Below, one piece after another: positions 56,363-64,000 of a stretch of 64,000 nt of DNA. The stretch is from Leishmania mexicana MHOM/GT/2001/U1103 (taxonomy: Eukaryota > Euglenozoa > Kinetoplastea > Trypanosomatida > Trypanosomatidae). The stretch spans positions 62,001-126,000 of the forward strand of contig NC_018313.1 of NCBI RefSeq assembly GCF_000234665.1, read 5' to 3'. Made by a program: the position numbers and the translations under genes. Under the pieces are notes generated by a model. It saw nothing but the letters and a program-made list of their open reading frames with translations. It did no database searches and was not told where the DNA came from. The stretch's first letter is position 1. Each line of letters starts with the position of its first letter.

Positions 56363-59300
56363 ATGAAGATATTCCATATACCCACCGGCAACTCTGCCGA
56401 GGATGAGCAGAGCAGTAAACGCCACGCGAAGCGCTACCGCGTGTACTTCACGATCCTGGCCGTCTGGGTCTCCCTGCTGCTTATCCTGGTCACAATTCTT
56501 ACGCCAATGCTGGTCTTGCAACGCCAGGATACCGAACTCGAGCGCATGCACCGGAAAGAGGAGAAGCAGCAGGCCATGGCCTACGCCACAACTTTTCGCG
56601 ACGCCATCCTTGGCGCCATCTCGGCCGTGTACGGGGTGGAGGGGTACATCATGGGGCTGATGCAGTCGCTACCGAATCTCAACGACACCCCTGCCGATCG
56701 CGTGGCTGGCCAGTACTTTCCAAAGTTCTACGACTATGCCGAGCTGGTCTCCTCCTCGTCGCCCCACATCAGCCTATTCGCGACCGCGCCAGGTGGCGTT
56801 TTACTGCAGGTGTACCCACTCGAGGACGAGAAATTCATGAAAAACTGGGACCTGCTCAACAGCTTCTCCGAGAACCACACGGACCCCGCCGCCGCGTATC
56901 GGGAGGACCCCTTCACCACCATAAAGACCGGCGCACTCGCCTTGACGGGGCCGTATAAAAGCCCGGGCTTGCCGATGCGAGGCTGGGACAGCAGCTCTGA
57001 CGAGGCACACAACATGTGGTGGGTCGACCTCCGCCAGCCGATCTATAACGCGACCTCGACAGCACTGATTTCAAACTCGACGTTTTGGGGCTTCGGCATC
57101 GTCTTCTTCAGCGTGGATGGGCTCATTCGGAAGAAAGGCTTTCCGGAGGCGATGGACAGCCTGGGAATGGCGTACATCATCTACGCGGTGAGCGTCAACG
57201 GCTCAGATGGCTGCACGGTGATCCTCGCATCATCGATGTTCAACGGCGAGACAGACTGCAGTAGGCCGTTGATGGCGGAATTTCTCGACGATGCGACCAC
57301 CCGTGACGTCCTCAAGGAGAAGCTCTCATGGAAGATCGCCTTGAAGAGTATGAAGCGGGTCAACCGTTTCACGCCCCGCGTGCGCGACACCATTGTTATC
57401 GCGTCCGTCATCGGTGTTTTATTCCTGTTTGTCCTCTTCATGTACATCATTGTGCGATGCACGCGGGTGTACGACGGCGCTAAGCACGCGCCCAAGATGG
57501 CACCCTTCGCCATGCTCACCATCGGCCCCTGCCGCGGCGAGGAGCTCTGGGACCTCGCGTCGGATCAGATGGTGGAGGTGACGGAGCGTCTTGGCCATGT
57601 CCTGGCTCGGCAGATGGTACGCTATCACGCCTACCAGATCCAGCAGGTGCACCCGCTCGCCACATCGTACGTCACGCGCAGCGTCGCCGCCGCTGTGCAG
57701 ATGGCCTTCAGCACCATCGAGGAGCTCTACAACTTTCCCATCGACGAACCCCTGCGCCGCCTGCTCGGCGATGAAGGCCGTCTGCTGCTGTCCTACGCCG
57801 TGCACTGGTGCACCGACGCTGCCGTGCGCATGGAAGTGATGGATGGTGGCTTCCGCTACGAGGGTCCTGACGTCGTGTACGGTGGCCGCATGTGGGTGTT
57901 TGCTGGTCCGAACGTGGTCACTGTGTCGCAGGCGGCGCTGCCGAGCACGACGTGCATGCCGCATGTAAAGAGCAAGCTGTTCGACTCGGTGTTCCTGCGC
58001 GGTGTCACAACTCGCCAGGACCTCTACGTCGTCACGGATACTTCGAACCATTCTCTGAAGGAGGCGGAGGCCTTCGCGGCGGATCAGCTGCGCCGTGCAC
58101 GGCAAGCGCAGCTGCAGTACGCGGCTGACAAGGAGGCGGGGCTGGGCAACACCGGCTACACGCAGTGCAACCGGCTGCTCACCTCCTACCCGCGGATGGG
58201 GTACGATAGCAGTGACTTGGACAGCAGCTCCTTTGTGCGCGAGGCCTCCGCGTATAGCGAGGGCGCCGCCACTGTCAGTGGCAACGACAGCAATCTCATC
58301 TCCGTCGTAAACAGTGGTGGGGGCCAGGTGGCTTCTGGCGCTGCGAAAAGGGGTGCTCGCAAGGAGGGTGTGGCGGCGGTGGGCGCGCCGCCCACCGCCA
58401 TCGTCGTGCCGGCCTCCACGCCGGACAAAGCACTGGTCGTCGCCGGCGCGGACGGGTCGGCATCGTCGCGCGCGATGCCGCAGCAGCGCATGAGTTGCCG
58501 TCCGCCTCGGGATCTCGCAGCAGCCAATGGCGTTTCGGGGTCGTCGAGGTCGTCCTCCAGCGCGTCGAGCGCGCGGTCTGAAAAGGAGATGTCGCCCCAG
58601 GAGCCGCAGACGCCACCCCTGCCGCCCATCTCATCGGAGGTATCTGTCGCCGCAGCGGCCGGCACTGTCCGGCCACGGCGCGGGCAGAACAACGCCCACA
58701 CCGCTCCAGGCGCGAGCAAGAGTGGGAGCAACAGCATCGGCTGCAAGGACAACTGTAGCGCCATCCCTGCAGCAAGCGGCGTGCGTCACCACGACCTGCT
58801 CTTTACCAACCCGCTTGTTGTCGTCCCGCCGGCGATCACGGTGGCTGCAGCGGCGCACGGACTGTGCGGCGGCTCGGCTTCCACTACGCCCATCTCCAGC
58901 GAGTCGACTGGCGGGCGACACAGCAACTTTCCGACCTGCGGCGACAACCCACTCGCACACAGCACCACCGCCGCCGCCGAGAAGGTTGACGCACTCCCTG
59001 GAGGCAGTACACAGGTGGCCTGTATGTCAGGCAACAGCGAAGACAACGCTGCGCTGCAGGGTGGCGCGCCGGCGCTGGACAACTTCAGCAGCGACCTGCT
59101 GCTGCGCCCCGCCATCTCAACCCAGTCAGACCTACTGCTCCGCGCGGTGTTTGATCGGCAGGCTGTCGCGCTCGACCTGAGCTACGACTCTGTGCGGGTG
59201 CTGGTCTACTACTTCTACTCCAGCTACAAGATCCTGTTCCGCCCGCTGGCCGCGTCGGAGCTGCACAACATCTACCGTCGGCTGATGACAGCCTTCGGCG

Positions 59301-59491
59301 TGCCGCAGCAGGGCATCCTCGAGCACCTGGCCGCGCGCTGCGCCACTCGCTTCCTTCAACGACATGAGGAGACGCAGACTCTCTTGTGGGATCAGCAGCA
59401 CCGGTTGCAGGTGCACATCCGGTCTCCTAGCGCGACCGCAGCCACAGCGACGTCCGTCTCTGACGACGGCGTGACGAGCACCTCCAGCTAA
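56363..59491 (+). CDS. CHASE-domain receptor with degenerate cyclase domain, paralogue 3
   Basis: 1042 residues, the longest and most diverged of the three. Charged N-tail 1-26, TM1 about 27-52, CHASE-like ectodomain to about 342 ('APGGVLLQVYPLED', 'TIKTGALALTGPYKS', 'LRQPIYNAT', 'FWGFGIVFFSVDGLI'), TM2 about 343-367. The cyclase-like domain is at about 374-540, with the same substitutions at the metal and catalytic positions ('LTIGPC', 'VHPLA', 'VYGGR'). A linker of almost 400 residues, rich in Ser/Ala/Gly, separates it from the C-terminal domain ('VLVYYFYSSYKILFRPLA...AFGVPQQGILEHLAAR'). Only short DNA runs inside the domains are shared with paralogues 1 and 2. The start is the ATG at 56363, which directly follows CA/CG repeats. 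Confidence 0.8.
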   Translation: MKIFHIPTGNSAEDEQSSKRHAKRYRVYFTILAVWVSLLLILVTILTPMLVLQRQDTELERMHRKEEKQQAMAYATTFRDAILGAISAVYGVEGYIMGLMQSLPNLNDTPADRVAGQYFPKFYDYAELVSSSSPHISLFATAPGGVLLQVYPLEDEKFMKNWDLLNSFSENHTDPAAAYREDPFTTIKTGALALTGPYKSPGLPMRGWDSSSDEAHNMWWVDLRQPIYNATSTALISNSTFWGFGIVFFSVDGLIRKKGFPEAMDSLGMAYIIYAVSVNGSDGCTVILASSMFNGETDCSRPLMAEFLDDATTRDVLKEKLSWKIALKSMKRVNRFTPRVRDTIVIASVIGVLFLFVLFMYIIVRCTRVYDGAKHAPKMAPFAMLTIGPCRGEELWDLASDQMVEVTERLGHVLARQMVRYHAYQIQQVHPLATSYVTRSVAAAVQMAFSTIEELYNFPIDEPLRRLLGDEGRLLLSYAVHWCTDAAVRMEVMDGGFRYEGPDVVYGGRMWVFAGPNVVTVSQAALPSTTCMPHVKSKLFDSVFLRGVTTRQDLYVVTDTSNHSLKEAEAFAADQLRRARQAQLQYAADKEAGLGNTGYTQCNRLLTSYPRMGYDSSDLDSSSFVREASAYSEGAATVSGNDSNLISVVNSGGGQVASGAAKRGARKEGVAAVGAPPTAIVVPASTPDKALVVAGADGSASSRAMPQQRMSCRPPRDLAAANGVSGSSRSSSSASSARSEKEMSPQEPQTPPLPPISSEVSVAAAAGTVRPRRGQNNAHTAPGASKSGSNSIGCKDNCSAIPAASGVRHHDLLFTNPLVVVPPAITVAAAAHGLCGGSASTTPISSESTGGRHSNFPTCGDNPLAHSTTAAAEKVDALPGGSTQVACMSGNSEDNAALQGGAPALDNFSSDLLLRPAISTQSDLLLRAVFDRQAVALDLSYDSVRVLVYYFYSSYKILFRPLAASELHNIYRRLMTAFGVPQQGILEHLAARCATRFLQRHEETQTLLWDQQHRLQVHIRSPSATAATATSVSDDGVTSTSS

Positions 59492-60699
59492 ACGGCAACT
59501 AGGAATAGGAAAGACAGAAAGCCGGCGCACACGGATGGACAGGAAGAGGGGGGCGAAGAACCAGCAGCGGAGTGGGATACGTCGCAGCTGTGGTTGATGG
59601 GTCGACTCCGTCTCTCGCCTCGCCCCGCCCCGCCCCCCTCCACCCCCTCCCCACCTAACACACACACACACCATCGCCCTCACTCCCCTCCCCTCTCCCT
59701 TCATCTCTCATCATTCCATGCGCTGTGTGCGCGCGCGTCTGCTGCTGCTACTGCTCCCCTCCCCCCTCTCCCTCCGCTTCTTCATCGTCCTCATCCCGAC
59801 CCTCCCTCTCCCTCTTCGGTCCACAAGCGCATCACCGAACCGCCCCCACCCCTCCCCTTCCCCCTCCCCCTCGTTGGCGTTTGTAACGCCTGCCGCGGCT
59901 GCTGTCGCTCGTGTTGCAGCCCGGTGGAGGCGATCATGAAATTATTGCTGTCAGTGTTTCGCGTGTGTGTGTGTGTGTGTGTCGACGGGATATGTATTTG
60001 TGTAGGCGGGTATGCGTGCATGTATACGCGTGCTCCGCCCCCCCCCCTCACTCCCCTCCCCCTCCCTCACATTGCTCCATCGTGTGCGTCTGTGTGGGCG
60101 TACCAGTGGTGGGGAAGGCGTTCGTCCCTCTGTGTCCATGCTTTGTTCGCAGAGAACCTTTCGAATGTCCTATCTTTCTCTCGCGCGCGCGGCTCCTCAT
60201 CGCATGCGAAGAAGGACAGCAGCAGAGAATCCTATCCGACCTCCGCCCCCTCCCCCCACTCGCCGCCGCCGCCTCCGCGCCGCCCGCCTGTCTCTCCCCG
60301 TCTCTGCCCCTTCTCTCTACTAGTGCTGCTCTACACCGCTCCTCGCCCGATTCGGTCTCGTACGGAGAGAGCGGGGGTAGGCGGCGGCAATGGAAGATGC
60401 GCGCATGCGCTGTGCCGAGTGCCGGCTCTGCGCATCCGCTTGTCGGGTGTTGGGCGTTCGCGCCTGACCTTGTGAAGGCGATTCCGGTGGTGCAGCAGCG
60501 ATCCCACAACGGCGTCTGCAGCCGCGCTGTCACTTGCCTGTTCTGGATCTGCAGACCCTCTCCCATCATCTTTCTACATCACGTCCACTCCCCACCACCA
60601 CCACCGCCTTTTCCCTTCTCTGCCACTCTTCTTCGGGATTCTGAAGTGTTGAGGCCCCACGCGCCAGCGAAGAACAGTAGAGAAACCCATCACATCCGC
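59492..60699. other. Spacer downstream of the receptor array
   Basis: No gene is supported. C-rich runs at 59622-59655 and 60040-60065, GT at 59962-59981, and pyrimidine-rich DNA at 60600-60640 as probable splice region. A long in-phase upstream extension of the next gene crosses these tracts and is not credible. Confidence 0.55.
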
Positions 60700-61434
60700 A
60701 TGGTGCGCGTTGGCGCGAAGCGTGAGCGTCCTTGCATTCTCGTGCTCCATGTCGCCTTGCGGGCCGCTGCGTGGCCCGAAAGGGAAGGACGGCAGCGCGG
60801 GCGTGAAGGAGGAAGCCTCTCCACCTCTCCGCAAGAACGGTTTATCTGGAAGACTTCGGCCACCGCGGAGGTATACGCGAAGGCGGTGCTGCGCAGCATA
60901 CGTGCGTACTGGCAACTGCTTGGTGGGGTACGCTACGCGGGCTCCAATGCCTTGACTCTGGTCAGTGCCGTGTGGCAGGACATCGACAGTGCCGCGGTTG
61001 GGGAAACGGCGGCAGCGCGAGCGGGAGGGGACGCCGAGGGTACCTCACCGTCGGCTGTCCCTCTGACAAGTACCATTACCACGGCAGCCATGCGCTCAAA
61101 ACGACAGCGCATGAGTGCAACCCGGCGGCGCAGCGGCGTGCTGCGGTGCGCCGTGCATCTCTCTCGCTCCGTCTACGGGGACGCTGGCGCGGCACACCTT
61201 CTGCGAGCCTCGTGCGCGTGTGTTACCGAGGCTACGGCAGCGGTGCCGGTGTCGCAACTGCTCGCTGATGACGGTGCCGCGACGGTGGCGGCCGGCGCTT
61301 CGACAGACGACGGGCGAAAGAGGCGTCGCGGACGCACAGAGGAGGATGTTGGGGATATGATGCAGCAGACCTGCCACGCCGCCGTGCATGTTGCGCGTGT
61401 GGAGAACGTGTTGCCGTCGCCCCAGCGACGCTGA
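60700..61434 (+). CDS. Basic protein of unknown function, 244 residues
   Basis: No confident family. It starts 'MVRVGAKRERPCILVLHVALR', has a predicted helical stretch 'AEVYAKAVLRSIRAYWQLLGGVRYAGSNALTLVSAVW', a low-complexity middle, then 'RRRSGVLRCAVHLSRSVYGDAGAAHLLRASCACV'. A lysine/arginine cluster (GRKRRRGR) could be a nuclear signal. The opening MVR..., a middle helix and a late hydrophobic strand vaguely recall Pop5/Rpp14 RNase P/MRP subunits, but I see no diagnostic residue and would not annotate it so. The start at 60700 was chosen because the sequence upstream is UTR-like. Confidence 0.65.
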   Translation: MVRVGAKRERPCILVLHVALRAAAWPEREGRQRGREGGSLSTSPQERFIWKTSATAEVYAKAVLRSIRAYWQLLGGVRYAGSNALTLVSAVWQDIDSAAVGETAAARAGGDAEGTSPSAVPLTSTITTAAMRSKRQRMSATRRRSGVLRCAVHLSRSVYGDAGAAHLLRASCACVTEATAAVPVSQLLADDGAATVAAGASTDDGRKRRRGRTEEDVGDMMQQTCHAAVHVARVENVLPSPQRR

Positions 61435-62255
61435 GAAGGTGGTATGATCGCCACTGCAGCCACTACTCCAAATTCAGGCAAGCGTGGCGTGCCTCTGTCA
61501 GTATTACACGACACACGCACGTGCGCGTGCAAGAGCGAATCGCACGCGAAAGCGGTGAGAGAGGGGGGAGGGGGGAGGACGAACAGCCGCGGTGCAAACC
61601 CCCTCGCACCCTCCCTCCCTCCCTATACGCATCGCTCTCGCCCTCGTTGTACCGCCACCCCCTTCTTCGATTCCTTCACCTTTGGTCTGTACGTGCGGGT
61701 GCGGGTGCACGCTGGTCCCCCCCCCCACTCCTCCACCACCTCTTCCTCCTCCTCCTCCTCCCGCCACTCACGCAAACGTACACGCGCAACTGGCATACGA
61801 CATGGTGCGGGTCTGTTATCGGCTGTGTATGATGTGGAGGATGTGTGTCACCGAGAACGTTGCGGTACGCATCGAAGCAGCAGTCTGTTGGTGCCCTACG
61901 CGTAGACCTCCCTCCCCCCCCCCACACACACAACCCCTGCACGCTGGGGGAGGGCAGAATACACGGAACCACACGAGTTGCACTTCGTAGCACTATACGT
62001 ATATATATTTATCTGTCGCCTGTTCGCCTGCTGCCCTCCAAGCACGCCACCCCTTTCCCATTCCCATTCCCTCCCCCCTTCCTCCTCCCCGAGCTCGAAG
62101 AGTGGGAGGAGACACAGAGCCCCACATGAGCCGCTGGCACTAAGTCTCTCCTTCGTGTGTACGTCTGTGCCTGGGCGTGTACGGCAGACTTTGTCTTGCT
62201 TTGTGCAGGGGTGGGGGGCTCCGCTGCACCGTAGGAGTGTGGTCGTCCGCCACTC
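61435..62255. other. Spacer before the right-edge gene
   Basis: No gene is supported. C-runs at 61718-61728 and 61914-61924, CA at 61922-61932, TA-rich 62000-62012, and pyrimidine-rich DNA at 62040-62090. Confidence 0.5.
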
Positions 62256-64000
62256 ATGACATCCTTGGCCAGGGAGCTCAGGGAGCTCGAGGCGACGAGC
62301 CAACTCCCGCCGTCTACAACGCAGCAGCGCGTCACACCGTCCACCGTCCTCTTACCTGCTGCTGTCGGTACGGTGTCGCCGCAACTAAGCCCGTTCGTCG
62401 CCAACACCGCAGCGACGTTGTCTCCGCAAGCGTCTATACCGATGTGCATGGCGCCGCTGCTGGGTCTCAGCCCTTTCCCTAGTTCGCCGTTGCACAACGG
62501 CAGCACGACATTGCACGGGACTAACGATGGCTGCCCGGACGCCAGCGCGGACCGCGTTGACAATAGAAGCTGCTCAATCATCAATTCGTTTGACCGGTCC
62601 TCACCTCCGACTCCGTCCGTCGCGCTGCGCATCAGCAACGGCAGTGATGGCAGTGCCCAGTCAGGCACCGTACACGCTCACGCCGCACCCGCCGCCCGCA
62701 GCGCTGACGAAGACTCGGCGCTTGACCCTCTCACATCCTCCTCCTCGACCGCAACGACGCGCCTGTCGCAGGGTACGCCGGAGAACTCGCTCATGGTGAA
62801 CACCACGTCAGCGCACCAGTCCAATGCCGAAGAAGCGACGTCGGCGACGGCCACAACCAACGGAACGGGTAGCGGCAGCGAGCGCAGCAGCCGCTCCGAC
62901 GCCCGCTTGGACAGGGGCCGACGTTGCTCGACGACCTCGCTCTACCCACACCCACAAGCGCACCACCAACAGCCGCGCCCAGCGTGTGACGCATCCTTAT
63001 CGTGGGTATTGACGCCTGCGCGTGATCCCGGCGGAGCAGCGTCGCAAGCGGGATCAGTGCACTACTACGCGCCGCCCTTCCCTTCCTTTGCAGAAGGCGT
63101 GTGTGCCCTGTACCCTCTTCCTAGCGCCACGGAAGCGACGACACCGGCATCAGCAGCAGCCCCATCGATTCCGCCAAGGGCAGCATCGCACGAGGAAGTG
63201 GACAGTGGACCGCCCTCGATGGCCTCCCAGCAGGAAACTCCTCATCAGGCGCCAGGGCAGCCGCAGACGCCTCTTTCCACCACCGCCACCGACACCGACA
63301 CCGACACTGCGTCGCCGACGAATGCGCCCGTGCAGCTGTCGCTGCAAGAGGGGCTGATGATTTCGACACCTCTGACCCCGAGGAGCGGCCGCGGCACGCC
63401 GTCATCGATGCTGCTCGTCGCACCATCACCACCGCGACGTCGCTCTAGCTCGGCAACAAACCCGTCCATCAACACGGTCGGTGTGAGGCCCAACTACGAC
63501 AAGAGCAGACGAGGAAGCTCCACCACCGCCGCCACGGCTGCAACAGTGATGGCAGCCGCATTCACCTCCACCCAGCGTGTGCCCCCCTCTGCATCCCCGG
63601 CCACGGCCACACCACCATCACCGCCGCCGCACATGCGCCTCAGGAGCATCAGTAACGGAAGCAATGCGCACAAAAATCACAGCAATACGAGCGGGAGCGG
63701 CATTCCGAGCACCGTTACCTTTATCCCCATCGGGGTGCAGCCGGCCATCGCTCCCGCCTCTACCTCTTTCTCTGCGACCAGCCCGTGCCAATCACCCACC
63801 CGCGCAGCCGTCAACGCCAGTGACCCCGGGGCTTTCATCTCCGGTGTGGCAGCCGCGCCGGCACCTCCGACGTCCGACCGAAGGATCTCCGCCGCGAGCC
63901 CCGTACCCTACACCCCCTCCGTGCCGAAGATGGCCGCGCTTGAGCACACAGGCCAAGCCTCTGCTGACCCGCGAGCGTCGGCGACGCCACCGCTGCAGCG
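62256..64000 (+). CDS. Long Ser/Thr/Pro/Ala-rich open frame, 3' cut by window edge
   Basis: I translated from the ATG at 62256 (first ATG after an in-frame TAG at 62232) and met no stop up to the right edge, giving at least 581 codons. The first residues (MTSLARELRELEATSQ) could form a helix. The rest is low-complexity, with many Ser, Thr, Pro and Ala, a (Thr-Asp)n run around 63286, 'TPRSGRGTPSS', 'PPRRRSSSATN' and other basic-Ser/Thr motifs that look like phosphorylation sites. Trypanosomatid kinases, phosphatases and cytoskeletal proteins often carry such N-terminal regions before a folded domain, which here would lie outside the window. No function can be given. Confidence 0.75.
   Translation, partial: MTSLARELRELEATSQLPPSTTQQRVTPSTVLLPAAVGTVSPQLSPFVANTAATLSPQASIPMCMAPLLGLSPFPSSPLHNGSTTLHGTNDGCPDASADRVDNRSCSIINSFDRSSPPTPSVALRISNGSDGSAQSGTVHAHAAPAARSADEDSALDPLTSSSSTATTRLSQGTPENSLMVNTTSAHQSNAEEATSATATTNGTGSGSERSSRSDARLDRGRRCSTTSLYPHPQAHHQQPRPACDASLSWVLTPARDPGGAASQAGSVHYYAPPFPSFAEGVCALYPLPSATEATTPASAAAPSIPPRAASHEEVDSGPPSMASQQETPHQAPGQPQTPLSTTATDTDTDTASPTNAPVQLSLQEGLMISTPLTPRSGRGTPSSMLLVAPSPPRRRSSSATNPSINTVGVRPNYDKSRRGSSTTAATAATVMAAAFTSTQRVPPSASPATATPPSPPPHMRLRSISNGSNAHKNHSNTSGSGIPSTVTFIPIGVQPAIAPASTSFSATSPCQSPTRAAVNASDPGAFISGVAAAPAPPTSDRRISAASPVPYTPSVPKMAALEHTGQASADPRASATPPLQ

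Noticed and set aside
47464..59491. Calling the three receptors active adenylate cyclases
   Set aside because: The aspartates needed for the two metals and the catalytic Asn are not at the aligned positions in any of the three.
59911..60699. N-terminal extension of the gene at 60700
   Set aside because: The extension is Cys/Val/Pro-rich translation of GT and C tracts, followed by a typical pyrimidine-rich splice region.

Overview
The window looks like a trypanosomatid nuclear chromosome, most likely Leishmania or a close relative. Every credible gene lies on the + strand. The genes are intronless, GC-rich at third positions, and separated by 0.3-2.6 kb spacers full of pyrimidine tracts, (CA)n/(GT)n microsatellites and C-runs. 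That fits polycistronic transcription with trans-splicing. I see no strand switch, CRISPR, IS element or recognisable tRNA/rRNA. From memory, the combination of an ATG8 array, VTC4, HslU, MCM4 and CRK12 matches Leishmania chromosome 9; that is recollection of synteny, not a search result.

Left part (1-6.7 kb): the C-terminus of a CHFR-type ubiquitin ligase, then an array of ATG8-like genes. The array has two full copies, one fragment cut by a 100-N assembly gap and one 60-residue truncated copy. A small one-TM protein follows. Middle (7.6-31 kb): a TANGO2/NRDE protein, a CFAP96 (C4orf47)-type axonemal protein, VTC4 polyphosphate polymerase, mitochondrial HslU ATPase, a ubiquitin hydrolase, MCM4, the splicing factor BUD31 and an MFS transporter. 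A 683-bp intergenic repeat occurs twice (11708-12390 and 32526-33208) with about four differences and resembles a SIDER-type retroposon remnant. Further right (33-46 kb): an N-terminally anchored protein with an SMP-like lipid-transfer fold, a divergent kinesin, an unknown 249-residue protein and the CDK-like kinase CRK12.

The most interesting block is 47.4-59.5 kb: three tandem genes with the layout TM - CHASE-like ectodomain - TM - class III cyclase-like domain - variable linker - conserved C-terminal domain. In all three the cyclase-like domain appears to have lost both metal-binding aspartates and the catalytic asparagine, so they look like sensory pseudo-cyclases. Genes 1 and 2 share two almost identical DNA blocks that cover only the cyclase-like and C-terminal domains, while ectodomains and linkers have diverged; this is a gene-conversion mosaic. 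After them come an unknown basic protein and a long Ser/Thr/Pro/Ala-rich open frame (62256 onward) that runs off the right edge.

Functionally the genes are unrelated housekeeping and signalling genes, as is usual for trypanosomatid clusters. Only the ATG8 array and the CHASE triplet are true paralogue arrays.
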